64,000 nt of DNA, taken from positions 62,001-126,000 of the forward strand of contig CALBSC010000038.1 in the NCBI GenBank assembly GCA_937927685.1, in the 5' to 3' direction. This document shows positions 54,387 to 62,759 of this stretch, piece by piece. How positions within the stretch are numbered: the first letter of the stretch is position 1; each line of letters begins with the position of its first letter. The notes beneath the pieces are model-generated. The model ran no database searches. It was not told where the DNA came from and worked only from the letters and a program-made list of their open reading frames with translations. The DNA is from an uncultured Burkholderiales bacterium (lineage in GTDB: Bacteria; Pseudomonadota; Gammaproteobacteria; Burkholderiales; Burkholderiaceae_C). The position numbers and the translations under genes are program-made.

Positions 54387-55050
54387 GGCGTCGTCCAAAC
54401 AGAAACCGTGAACCCATCCAATTCAGGGCAGTTCGCAATGAAATGGCCAGCAACAGGTAAAGCAGTGTGGAAACGATAAACGATTCAAAAGCCCTGAAAT
54501 TCCGGCTTTGGATCAGGTTGGCCGCGTAACTGAGTTCTTCAGTGGAAATTTGGCCACAGACCGCAGAGCCCAACATGACAATGATGATCTGACTCACCAA
54601 TGCAGGCCACACCCGTTGTAGCGCGGGTGGCAGCACCACATGGATGAATATTTGCAGCCTGGTGAGAGCCAAGCCTATACCCGCTTCGATTTGCCCCTTG
54701 GGTGTGGACTGAATGCCTGCACGAACAATCTCCGCTGAATAGGCCCCCAGGTTGATCACCATGGCGATCACCGAAGCCCATTCAGGCGACAGACGCACAC
54801 CGGCGGCAGGCAATCCGAAAAAAATGAAAAAGAGCTGAACAATGAACGGTGTGTTGCGAATCAGTTCGACATAGGCCCCCACCAGGACCTTCATCACCAC
54901 GGGCCCCTGGGTACGCGTCCAGGCACATCCGATCCCCACCAGCACCCCCAGCACCGACGAGACAAGGGTCAAGGCAACCGTCCACATCACCCCGATCAGC
55001 AGCAAGGGCCATTGCGTCAGAACGGCGATGAAATCGAGTTCAACCCGCAT
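54379..55050 (-). CDS. Amino-acid ABC transporter permease (HisQ/GlnP type) 2
   Basis: 223 aa, five predicted helices. IRNTPFIVQLFFIFFGLPAAG and the EAA-type loop GQIEAGIGLALTRLQIFIHVVLPPALQRV identify the family. It lies 14 bp after the binding protein stop. Two different permease genes imply a heterodimeric channel. Confidence 0.94.
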   Translation of the reverse strand: MRVELDFIAVLTQWPLLLIGVMWTVALTLVSSVLGVLVGIGCAWTRTQGPVVMKVLVGAYVELIRNTPFIVQLFFIFFGLPAAGVRLSPEWASVIAMVINLGAYSAEIVRAGIQSTPKGQIEAGIGLALTRLQIFIHVVLPPALQRVWPALVSQIIIVMLGSAVCGQISTEELSYAANLIQSRNFRAFESFIVSTLLYLLLAISLRTALNWMGSRFLFGRRHG

Positions 55051-55064
55051 CCAAGATGCCCCAC

Positions 55065-55859
55065 TTACTCAGGCAACTGCCCCGCTGTGCGTCCCAGCCA
55101 TTTTTGCGCCAATTTGTCCAAATCTCCGGCCTTGCGAGCCTCGGCAATGATGGCATTCACACGAGTACGTAAAGCGTCCTCACCTTTGGCCACCCCGATG
55201 AAGTTGGGACTGTCCTTCAGCAAGAGTTTGTACTCGGCATTCAATTGCGGGTTTTTCTGAATCATGTTACCGGCCACAGATGCCCCGGTGGCAACCAACT
55301 GGGTTTGCCCGGACACAAAGGCAGAGATGGTGGCGTTGTTGTCCTCGAAGCGCTTGATGTCAGAACCAGCCGGCGCCACCTTGGTAAGTTCCTGGTCCTC
55401 AATGGCACCCCGTGTTACCGCGATGCTCTTGCCCTTGATGTCATCAAAACTCTTGACGTTCAATGACTTGGCCGCATAGACCGCCTGGAAAAACGGTGAA
55501 TAGGCAGCCGTGAAATCGATCACTTTTTCTCGCTCGGGGTTTTTACCCAACGTGGAGATCACCAGGTCGGCTTTTTTGGTTTGCAAATAGGGAATGCGGT
55601 TGGCGCTGGTCACGATCACCAATTCCACCTTGACGCCCATCTTCGCCCCGATGTAATTAGCCATGTCGATATCCAGCCCCTGGGGTTGCAGGTCCAGTCC
55701 CACAAATCCGTAAGGCGGAAAATCAGTGGGAATGGCAATCCTGATGAGGCGGGATTTCTGGATGTTGTCCAGTGCCGACTGCGCGTGAGCCATACCACCC
55801 CAGAGCAGGCCCCAAGCAACCATTGATGCTGACAGCCAACGTCGTTTTGAAATAACCAT
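55065..55859 (-). CDS. Amino-acid ABC transporter substrate-binding protein
   Basis: 264 aa from the ATG at 55859. Signal peptide MVISKRRWLSASMVAWGLLWGG cut near AHAQ. Family 3 motifs: RLIRIAIPTDFPPYGFVG, LDIDMANYIGAKMGVKVELV, ADLVISTLGKNPEREKVIDFT and IKGKSIAVTRGAIEDQ. The Arg/Asp ligand positions of amino-acid receptors are retained. It heads the four-gene leftward importer. Confidence 0.94.
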   Translation of the reverse strand: MVISKRRWLSASMVAWGLLWGGMAHAQSALDNIQKSRLIRIAIPTDFPPYGFVGLDLQPQGLDIDMANYIGAKMGVKVELVIVTSANRIPYLQTKKADLVISTLGKNPEREKVIDFTAAYSPFFQAVYAAKSLNVKSFDDIKGKSIAVTRGAIEDQELTKVAPAGSDIKRFEDNNATISAFVSGQTQLVATGASVAGNMIQKNPQLNAEYKLLLKDSPNFIGVAKGEDALRTRVNAIIAEARKAGDLDKLAQKWLGRTAGQLPE

Positions 55860-55996
55860 GGTGAAACTCCAGAAAAACAGGAATAAGTGTCTTTTGATTC
55901 CAAGCGATTTGCATGCCAGACCGGCATAGCCCTTGAGAGCATCGGCGTGCATCACAAAGGTGCAGGCCAGCGGTCTATCCAGTGAAAGATCAGCCC

Positions 55997-56013
55997 GTGC
56001 GCCGCAGGCGCAC
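55997..56013. terminator. Short GC hairpin downstream of the repeat-protein gene
   Basis: GTGCGCC and GGCGCAC arms around a GCA loop form a perfect 7-bp stem. On the minus strand it lies 45 bp past the small repeat protein gene and about 140 bp before the amino-acid binding protein gene. No T-run follows, so its function as a terminator is uncertain. Confidence 0.35.
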
Positions 56014-56057
56014 AAGAAAGGGGCCACGTCGAGCGCCAGGGGCCGCTCAGGCCGGCA

Positions 56058-56441
56058 TCACTTCTTGGGCAATTTACCGCCGCTCTTCAAGCACTCATCC
56101 ACGCTTTTGAATTCCGTGAATTTTTTGGTCTGCTCGTAAGACGCGCTGGTTTTGTCGTGGCAAATTCCAGACTCGGACTTTTTCACCACCTCGACCACCG
56201 GCATCGTTTTGCCCGCAGGCAGTTTGCCGCCGCTCTTGACGCACTCGTCCAGACTGTTGAAAGGCGTGAATTTTTTGGTGTTGCCGTAGGAACTGCTGCT
56301 GGCATCGTGACAAATGCCGGCGTCCGACTTTTTGACCGTGGGGTCCTTGGGAGGATCGGCAGCCAGCACTTGGGCGCTCAACGCTCCCAACGCCATTGCA
56401 CAAATTAGGGATTTGATACCGGGCTTTTGCACGAATAACAT
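56058..56441 (-). CDS. Small exported protein with two Cys-containing tandem repeats
   Basis: 127 aa. Signal peptide about residues 1-28, ending QVLAA. The mature part is two copies of a 40-residue unit (residues 36-75 and 86-125, period 50), each with a GICHD motif, a T-K-K-F-T stretch, DEC and SGGKLP. Each unit has two Cys, so a disulfide per unit is likely. Similar GICH...GGxxP segments occur beside secreted HNH nucleases in other bacteria (recalled, not checked). No partner gene is nearby. Single transcription unit. Confidence 0.85.
   Translation of the reverse strand: MLFVQKPGIKSLICAMALGALSAQVLAADPPKDPTVKKSDAGICHDASSSSYGNTKKFTPFNSLDECVKSGGKLPAGKTMPVVEVVKKSESGICHDKTSASYEQTKKFTEFKSVDECLKSGGKLPKK
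56067..56336 (-). repeat. Two direct coding repeats of 120 bp, period 150 bp
   Basis: Repeat 1 at 56217-56336 and repeat 2 at 56067-56186 encode the two 40-residue units of the small exported protein. At the protein level most positions match, and the repeats differ mainly in the middle (SSSSYGNT against TSASYEQT). This is an internal gene duplication, not a mobile repeat. Confidence 0.85.
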
Positions 56442-56667
56442 CTAGATCTCCTGCTAGTTATGAGGATCATCATAACCGCAGAGGCGTCCTTCGTCATGAC
56501 GACGACCCCCGGGAAATCGAGGAGTTGCCCGATCTTGGATGACGGAAATTGACAGCAGGAAAATGATTCGCCAGACTGCGTGGCGCATCACGTCCCGGGC
56601 GACCAAGCGACCCAGGGCCTGAAAGTGCCGACCCCTGCTCAACCAAGGGCGGCACCCCCAAGCGTCA

Positions 56668-56687
56668 GGGCGGCCGGCTGGCCGCCC
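56668..56687. terminator. GC-rich hairpin after the leftward TRAP receptor gene
   Basis: GGGCGGCC and GGCCGCCC form a perfect 8-bp stem with a GGCT loop. It lies 8 bp past the stop of the receptor gene at 56695, in the right place to end its transcript. No U-tract is seen. The rest of 56442-56694 shows no gene. Confidence 0.5.
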
Positions 56688-56694
56688 CGGCCAA

Positions 56695-57786
56695 TCAGCC
56701 ACGCCCTTTGAGTTTGCGGGCCATGTAGTTGTCGTGGGTTCCCTCGACAACCTGGAACCAGTCCACCTGCGACTTCAGGTACTTGTTGTAGGAGTCGTAC
56801 ATGACCTTGAATTCAGGATGCTTCTCGGACCATTCGGCGTACTGGTCCTGGGCCGCGTTGTAGCAGGCATCGAGAACCGAATCCGGGAAGCGGCGCAGTT
56901 GAGCGCCTTTGGAAATCAGGCTCTTGAGGGCTGTGGGGTTGAGGTGGTCGTACTTGGCCATGGAGACCGCGTTACTCTCCCCGCAAGCAGCCGAGAAGGC
57001 TGCCTGGTATTCCTTGGGCAAGGCCTCCCAGGACTTGAGGTTCACAAACATGCTGTTTTGCGAATTGGGCTCCCACCAGCCGGGGGTGTAGTAATACTTG
57101 GCCACCTTGACGAAACCCAGTTTCTCGTCATCGTAGGGCCCGACCCACTCGGCCGCATCGATGGTGCCTTTTTCCAGCGACGGGTAGATGTCTCCCGCCG
57201 CAATTTGCTGAGGCACCACCCCCAATCGTGACAGGATGACGCCGGCGACACCGCCCACCCTGAACTTCATGTTCTTGAGGTCGGACACCGATTTGACTTC
57301 CTTGCGGTACCAGCCGCCCATCTGCCCACCGGTGTTGCCCGCCGGAATGCACTTGATGCCGTAGGGCTTGAGGAAATCATTGAACAGCCCCTCACCCCCA
57401 CCGTAATACCACCAGGCATTTTGCTGCCGACTGTTCATGCCAAAGGGCAGACAGGAGCCAAAAGCAAACGCGGGGTTCTTCCCGAAGAAGTAGTATGGCG
57501 CCGTGTGACCGGCTTCGACACCTGAGTTCTGGACCGCATCAAGAATTTGCAAACCGCCCACAATTTCGCCGGCAGCATAGGTCGAAATCTGAAACCGACC
57601 CCCGGTGAGTTCAGCCACCCGCTTGGAAACGTTTTCACACACACCATAGAGGGTATCAAGTGACTTGGGCCAGCTGGCGCTCAATCGCCATTTCACCTCG
57701 GGCAAGCCCTGGGCCATGGCAGGTGCTGCACCCGCGGCCAATATACCGGCCAAGCCACCGCGTTGAATCAACTGTCTGCGTTTCAT
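56695..57786 (-). CDS. TRAP transporter solute-binding protein, TakP-like, Tat-type signal
   Basis: 363 aa from the ATG at 57786 (57792 also in frame). N-terminal MKRRQLIQRGGLAGILAAGAA has a twin-Arg motif and is cut near AMAQ. DctP-family motifs: VKWRLSASWPKSLDTLYGV, ISTYAAGEIVGGLQILDAV, MKFRVGGVAG and AAEWVGPYDDEKLGF...GWWEPNSQNS, which resembles alpha-keto-acid receptors such as TakP. No permease follows it; the nearest TRAP permeases are encoded divergently behind a different receptor. Confidence 0.92.
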   Translation of the reverse strand: MKRRQLIQRGGLAGILAAGAAPAMAQGLPEVKWRLSASWPKSLDTLYGVCENVSKRVAELTGGRFQISTYAAGEIVGGLQILDAVQNSGVEAGHTAPYYFFGKNPAFAFGSCLPFGMNSRQQNAWWYYGGGEGLFNDFLKPYGIKCIPAGNTGGQMGGWYRKEVKSVSDLKNMKFRVGGVAGVILSRLGVVPQQIAAGDIYPSLEKGTIDAAEWVGPYDDEKLGFVKVAKYYYTPGWWEPNSQNSMFVNLKSWEALPKEYQAAFSAACGESNAVSMAKYDHLNPTALKSLISKGAQLRRFPDSVLDACYNAAQDQYAEWSEKHPEFKVMYDSYNKYLKSQVDWFQVVEGTHDNYMARKLKGRG

Positions 57787-58102
57787 GAACAACTCCTGTC
57801 AGTGTTGGAGGAACTCATGCACCAGTGACTTCACATCACTGGTCTGAGGCCAATAGAACAGTACCAAATAGTTAGTCAGGAACGTCTGGCGTTTTCCCTA
57901 TTTCGGGAATACACCAGTGCGCTGAAGCAATGAGGGGGCTGGGACCAGTGCCGCACGTTACAGCTTTGCATGAAAACCCTAGTACACAGCCCGCTGGCTC
58001 TCCTCTATCGTGGGTTTGGACCTGATTAAGCCCTTCCTGCCGAGCAGGTGGTCAGGGCAAGGCCTACAACGCTCTATTGATAAGACCCCACAGGAGACAC
58101 CC
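57787..58102. promoter_or_regulatory. Divergent TRAP intergenic region with ACCAGTG repeats
   Basis: The 316-bp gap holds ACCAGTG in direct orientation at 57821-57827, 57913-57919 and 57944-57950, plus one inverted copy at 57837-57843. The first and the inverted copy form ACCAGTGA-N7-TCACTGGT (57821-57843), an 8-bp-arm palindrome. No regulator gene is nearby. No small open frame with supporting features is seen. The layout suggests an operator shared by both TRAP genes. Confidence 0.5.
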
Positions 58103-59092
58103 ATGGTCAATTTTCGCCGAAGCCTCATTGGCGGACTGCTTGCCGCTGCCTTCTCATTGACAGCCAACGCCCAGCAGGCCATCACGCTGCATGGCGCCTC
58201 CCAGTTTGGCGACGATCATGCGTTCACCAAAACCATGGTGCGCTTCGAGGAGTTGGTCAAGAAGTATTACGGCAAACCCATCAACTTCGTACTGCACAAA
58301 AACAGTGAACTGGGATTGGAAAAGGACTACTTTGCCTACATGAACCAAGGCAAAGCGGTGGACTACGCCATCGTTTCGCCCGCTCACATGTCCACCTTTT
58401 CCAAGGCAGCACCCTTCATCGATGCCCCCTTCCTCTTCTCGGATCTGGCGCACTGGAACAAGGTGCTGGACCAGGACGTGCTCAAGCCCGTGGCCGACGA
58501 AATCGCCCAGAAGGCCGAAGTGATGCTGATTGGCTATGCGGGGGGTGGGGTACGCAACATCTTTTCGAACAAGTCGGCCACCAACCTGGCCGAATTGAAA
58601 AACCTCAAAGTACGCGTCCAAGGGGCCCCGATCTGGAGTCGCACCTTCCAGGCCATCGGCATGTCGCCCACGGTGATCGCCTACAACGAGGTGTACAACG
58701 CGATCCAGAACAACGTCATCAATGCGGGTGAAAACGAGGCAGCCGGGGTAGAGGCCATGAAGTTCTATGAGGTCGGCCCCAACCTCCTGATGACCCGTCA
58801 CGCCATCACCATCCGTCCGCTGTGCTTCTCGGTCAAAACCCTGAAAAAACTCCCCCAGGATCTGCAGGACGCCATCGTGCGCGCAGGCAAGGAAGCGGGG
58901 GCTTATGGCCGTCAGATCGAATCCTCGGAGGATCAAGCCAAGCTGGACAAATACGCCAAAGAAGGCAAGCTCAAGCAGGTGGCCTTCAACGACCGTGCCC
59001 AGATGCAAAAGCTGGTGGAACCCGTGATGGCCGCCTACGCCAAAGAGGTGGGTGCAGAGGCCATCTTCAACAAGATCAATACCCTCAAGTGA
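58103..59092 (+). CDS. dctP: TRAP transporter solute-binding protein DctP family
   Basis: 329 aa from the ATG at 58103, preceded by a GGAGA ribosome site. Signal peptide MVNFRRSLIGGLLAAAFSLTANAQ. Motifs: ITLHGASQFGDDHAFTKTM, DYAIVSPAHMS, MLIGYAGGGVRNIFSN, LKNLKVRVQGAPIWSRTFQAIGMSPTVIAYNEVYNAIQNNVINAGENE (the P-loop and Arg motif for carboxylate ligands). It is the cognate receptor for the DctQM genes 14 bp downstream. Confidence 0.94.
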   Translation: MVNFRRSLIGGLLAAAFSLTANAQQAITLHGASQFGDDHAFTKTMVRFEELVKKYYGKPINFVLHKNSELGLEKDYFAYMNQGKAVDYAIVSPAHMSTFSKAAPFIDAPFLFSDLAHWNKVLDQDVLKPVADEIAQKAEVMLIGYAGGGVRNIFSNKSATNLAELKNLKVRVQGAPIWSRTFQAIGMSPTVIAYNEVYNAIQNNVINAGENEAAGVEAMKFYEVGPNLLMTRHAITIRPLCFSVKTLKKLPQDLQDAIVRAGKEAGAYGRQIESSEDQAKLDKYAKEGKLKQVAFNDRAQMQKLVEPVMAAYAKEVGAEAIFNKINTLK

Positions 59093-59106
59093 GTTAGACC
59101 TCCTCC

Positions 59107-59592
59107 ATGTCCATTTTTTTACGACTCGCGCACCAGCTCCTGATTGCCCTGCTGGGCATCACGGTGCTGGTGCTGATGGTACCGGTCTCGATGCAAATCG
59201 GCTCACGATTTTTCGAATGGATTCCCAACTACATGTGGACCGAAGAGATGAGCCGGTTCTTCTTCATCTGGATGGTGATGATCGGTGCCACCGTGGGGGT
59301 TCGCGAGGGTTTGCACTTTGATGTGGATATCTGGGCTGACCCCAGCCCTGGCCTGGCGCGATTTCTGCGCTGGGCCAGTCGCCTGCTGATTCTGGGCTTT
59401 GCTGGGGTGGTGCTGTACTGGGGCATCGAGTTCACGCAGTTTGGCTGGAATCAGACGTCCGAGTTGGCTGACTTGCCCATGTGGATGATCTTCATTGCCT
59501 GGCCGGTGTCCGGTTTTTTCTGGATCGCCTTTTTGATCGAAAAAATGTTGGTTGACAGCGAACGCGACGACCAGCACGGAATGCATATATGA
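59107..59592 (+). CDS. dctQ: TRAP transporter small permease DctQ
   Basis: 161 aa with four predicted helices (LLIALLGITVLVLMVPV, SRFFFIWMVMIGATVGV, LRWASRLLILGFAGVVLYW, WMIFIAWPVSGFFWIAFLI). The WTEEMSRFFFIW segment is a DctQ hallmark. It overlaps dctM by 4 bp, standard for a TRAP operon. It stabilises the large subunit. Confidence 0.93.
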   Translation: MSIFLRLAHQLLIALLGITVLVLMVPVSMQIGSRFFEWIPNYMWTEEMSRFFFIWMVMIGATVGVREGLHFDVDIWADPSPGLARFLRWASRLLILGFAGVVLYWGIEFTQFGWNQTSELADLPMWMIFIAWPVSGFFWIAFLIEKMLVDSERDDQHGMHI

Positions 59593-60908
59593 GTTCTGCA
59601 GTTTTGACGCCCGGCACCGCAGCCCTGGTGCTGTTTGGTGCATTCTTTTTGCTGCTGATCCTGCGAGTCCCCGTGGCTTTTGCGCTGGGTTTGGCCTCGC
59701 TGCCCGTCTTGTTGATTGAGCCTCGCTTGTCACCCATGGTGCTGTTCAACGAGATGTTCAAGTCCTACAACTCGTTCATTCTGCTGGCCGTTCCCTTCTT
59801 CTTGCTCACCGCCAACCTGATGAACGTGGGGGGCATCACGGATCGCATGTTGCGACTCTCGCGTGCCCTGGTCGGTCACTTTCCCGGCGGCCTGGCGCAG
59901 ATCAATGTGCTGCTGTCGGTGTTTTTTGCAGGCATCTCGGGCTCTTCCACCGCTGATGCAGCAAGCCAGGGCAAACTCTTTATCGAAGCGCAAGTCAAAG
60001 AGGGCTACGACCTGTCCTTCTCCATCGCCATCACGGCCGTATCGGCGGTGCTCGCCGTCATCATCCCACCGTCCATTCTGATGGTGGTGTGGGGAGGCGT
60101 CATTTCCACGTCCATTGGTGCTATGTACCTGGCTGGTATTGTGCCGGGCCTCTTGATTGGCTTGGCCCAGATGGCCACGGTCCATGCCTATGCCAAGAAG
60201 CGCAACTACCCGGTCTATCCCCGGGCCAAGTTTTCAGAGTTTCTGGAAGCGGCTGGGGTGGCCATCCCTGCCATGGTCACACCCGTCATCATTGTGGGCG
60301 GCATCTTGATGGGATGGTTCACGGCCACGGAATCAGCCGCCGCAGCGGTGTTGTACGCCGCGGTGCTGTCGCTGCTGGTGTATCGAGAAATCAATGCGGC
60401 TCAATTCTGGGAGGCGGTGGTCGAAACCGGCAAACTCTCGGCCGTGGCCTTGTTTTGTGTGGGCACAGCATCCGTGTTTGGATGGTTGATGGCCTACTAC
60501 CAGATACCCAAGGCCTTGCTGTCCAATGTGCAGGACATGGGGTTGGGTGTGACAGGTGTCGGCATACTGATCGCCTTGGCATTTTTGGTGGTGGGCTGTT
60601 TTCTGGACGCCATCCCCGCCATCATCATTGTGGGCACCACGCTGCAGCCGCTGGCTGAGTCGGTGGGCATGCACCCGGTGCACTTTGCCATCGTGGGGAT
60701 TGTCTCGCTGGCCTTCGGGCTGATCACACCGCCGTATGGCATGTGCCTCATGATTTCCTGCGCCGTGGCCAAGGTGCCCTTGCGGTTCGCCCTCAAGGAC
60801 ACCATGATCATGTTGATCCCGATGCTGGTGGTGCTGTGCCTGGTGATCATCTTCCCGGACATTTGCCTGTTCCTGCCACGGATGTTCTCTCCCGATATGG
60901 TCAAGTGA
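59589..60908 (+). CDS. dctM: TRAP transporter large permease DctM
   Basis: 439 aa with about 12 helices. DctM motifs: VPVAFALGLASLPVLL, FILLAVPFFLLTANLMNVGGITDRML, FAGISGSSTADAASQGKLFIE, AVSAVLAVIIPPSILMVVWGG and LITPPYGMCLMIS. It drives sodium-dependent uptake of the ligand held by the DctP protein encoded at 58103. The TauD-family gene starts 7 bp later, so they are probably co-transcribed. Confidence 0.96.
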   Translation: MSSAVLTPGTAALVLFGAFFLLLILRVPVAFALGLASLPVLLIEPRLSPMVLFNEMFKSYNSFILLAVPFFLLTANLMNVGGITDRMLRLSRALVGHFPGGLAQINVLLSVFFAGISGSSTADAASQGKLFIEAQVKEGYDLSFSIAITAVSAVLAVIIPPSILMVVWGGVISTSIGAMYLAGIVPGLLIGLAQMATVHAYAKKRNYPVYPRAKFSEFLEAAGVAIPAMVTPVIIVGGILMGWFTATESAAAAVLYAAVLSLLVYREINAAQFWEAVVETGKLSAVALFCVGTASVFGWLMAYYQIPKALLSNVQDMGLGVTGVGILIALAFLVVGCFLDAIPAIIIVGTTLQPLAESVGMHPVHFAIVGIVSLAFGLITPPYGMCLMISCAVAKVPLRFALKDTMIMLIPMLVVLCLVIIFPDICLFLPRMFSPDMVK

Positions 60909-60915
60909 CGGACTT

Positions 60916-61758
60916 ATGCATATTTCGGCAATTTCCCAAGTACTGGGCGCCCGTATCACCGGGGTAGACCTCAACGAAGCACTCAGCCAGGACCAGTTTT
61001 CACGCCTGGAGGAAGCCTTGCACACGCATGGTTTCATCGTGTTGCCAGCGCAGTCCCTGACCCCTGCCACCATGGTGCAGTTTGCTCGGCGCTGGGGGCG
61101 TCCGGAACCTCACGTGATTGATACGTTTCATCATCCTGATGATGCCAATGTCCTGATGCTGTCCAACGTGTACAAGGATGGCAAGCCGGTCGGACTGGTG
61201 GATGCGGGCACGTATTTCCACACCGACTACTCTTACCTGGCCGACGCCGCCCGTTGCACCATGCTGTATGCCATCAATGTGCCGCCGGGGCGTAATGGCA
61301 CGACCTTCGCGAATCAGGCGCTGGCCTATGCCGAATTACCGCAGGCGACGCGCGAGCGCATTGACAACCTGGTGGTCAATCATCATTACGGCAACCGGGA
61401 CGACCTGGACACCACCTCCCGAACGGTGGCATCCGTGCTGAATGACAGCCAAAAGAAAAAGGTGGATTGGGTTCAACACCCGCTGGTGCGCCCTCACCCC
61501 TACACGGGTCAGAAAGCCTTGTATGCAGTCAGTGGCAGTTCATTCAGCGTGGAAGGGCTGAAGGAAGACGAGGGGCGTGCCCTGCTGGATGAATTGAAAG
61601 ACCATGCCACACAGGACAAGTACTGCCACACCTATGACTACACCAACGGGGATGTCATTGTGTGGGACAACGCACTCTTGTTGCACAGCGCGCCACTGAT
61701 CGATCTGACACGGCCGCGCGAATTGTGGCGCGTCACCTTGAAATACACGAGCCATTAA
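60916..61758 (+). CDS. TauD/TfdA family alpha-ketoglutarate-dependent dioxygenase
   Basis: 280 aa. The Fe(II) triad is in FHTDYSYLADAA (His, Asp) and NALLLHSAPL (distal His); the alpha-ketoglutarate Arg is in RPRELWRVTLK. N-terminal MHISAISQVLGARITGVDLNEAL is typical of TauD/TfdA. It hydroxylates carbon next to a sulfonate, ether or similar group, releasing sulfite or a phenol. Being 7 bp after dctM, it probably acts on the TRAP-imported compound. Its 3' end overlaps the convergent Bug gene by 4 bp. Confidence 0.94.
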   Translation: MHISAISQVLGARITGVDLNEALSQDQFSRLEEALHTHGFIVLPAQSLTPATMVQFARRWGRPEPHVIDTFHHPDDANVLMLSNVYKDGKPVGLVDAGTYFHTDYSYLADAARCTMLYAINVPPGRNGTTFANQALAYAELPQATRERIDNLVVNHHYGNRDDLDTTSRTVASVLNDSQKKKVDWVQHPLVRPHPYTGQKALYAVSGSSFSVEGLKEDEGRALLDELKDHATQDKYCHTYDYTNGDVIVWDNALLLHSAPLIDLTRPRELWRVTLKYTSH

Positions 61759-62750
61759 TTGTCGCTCTTGATCCCCAGGTCGTGGATCAGCGTTCGCCAC
61801 CGTACCAGGTCCTCGCGCAAAAAGCGGGCAAACGTTTCCGGCCCCAGGCCAGTGGGTTCCAGCCCCTGCCCTCGCAACACGTCGACCACCTCGGGTAACG
61901 CCAGAATCTGCGCTGTGTCGGCGGCAATCTTGTCCACAATGGCTCGGGGCGTGCCAGTGGGTGCCAGCATGCCAAACCATCCACTGGTGTCCAAATTAGG
62001 GACACCTGCCTCAGCAAAGGTAGGAACTTCAGGCAACACTTTGGATCGGGCGGCGCCCACCAGCGCCAACGGACGCACCTTTCCGCTCTTGAGGTGCGGC
62101 ATGGCCGTACCAATGGAATTGAACGAACTCGCTACCTGCCCACTCAACAAGTCTACGATCGAAGCCGATTCACCTTTATACGGAATGTGCGTCAGGTCGA
62201 TGCCGGCGCCCCGCTTGAGCGCTTCTCCATAGATATGAAATGACGAGGCGTTACCAAAGGATGCGTAGTTGAGTGGCATGCCCCGTGCCTTAGCCAACTT
62301 GGCACCTTCAATGAATTCGCCCAGGGTTTTGTAAGGAGAGTCGCTGCGAACCAGCAACACCACTTCCGATCGGATGAACTGCACCACCGGAATGAAGTCG
62401 CGCTCGGCGTCCCAGGGCACCTTGGGCAATAGCGCAGGGGCCTGCACCAACGATGTGAAGGTGGACAACAACGTGTAGCCGTCAGCCGGCGCACGTGCCA
62501 CGAAATCCGTGCCAATCACCGTGGTGGCCCCGGGCTTGTATTCAACCACCACGGGTTGACCCCATCGCACGGCCAACTTGTCAGCCACCATGCGCGTGAC
62601 CCGATCGGGGCTGCCTGCAGGCAAACTCGGCATGACAATTTTCACCGGCCTGGTGGGCCAAGCAGCCGTGGGTTGAGCCAGACAGGTCGCCGTGGTCCCG
62701 ATCACGGAGAAAAACAGCAGAGACTGGAGCAGTGCGCGTTTTTGGTTCAT
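61755..62750 (-). CDS. Bug-type solute-binding protein (13)
   Basis: 331 aa. Signal peptide MNQKRALLQSLLFFSVIGTTATCLAQ. Motifs: WPTRPVKIVMPSLPAGSPDRVTRMV (loop PAGSPD), VVEYKPGATTVIGTD, ADGYTLLSTFTSL, ASFGNASSFHIYGEALK, THIPYKGESAS and LPEVPTFAEAGV. It lies 9 bp after the luciferase-like monooxygenase gene in the same direction. Confidence 0.95.
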   Translation of the reverse strand: MNQKRALLQSLLFFSVIGTTATCLAQPTAAWPTRPVKIVMPSLPAGSPDRVTRMVADKLAVRWGQPVVVEYKPGATTVIGTDFVARAPADGYTLLSTFTSLVQAPALLPKVPWDAERDFIPVVQFIRSEVVLLVRSDSPYKTLGEFIEGAKLAKARGMPLNYASFGNASSFHIYGEALKRGAGIDLTHIPYKGESASIVDLLSGQVASSFNSIGTAMPHLKSGKVRPLALVGAARSKVLPEVPTFAEAGVPNLDTSGWFGMLAPTGTPRAIVDKIAADTAQILALPEVVDVLRGQGLEPTGLGPETFARFLREDLVRWRTLIHDLGIKSDN

Positions 62751-62759
62751 CGTCGGGCC

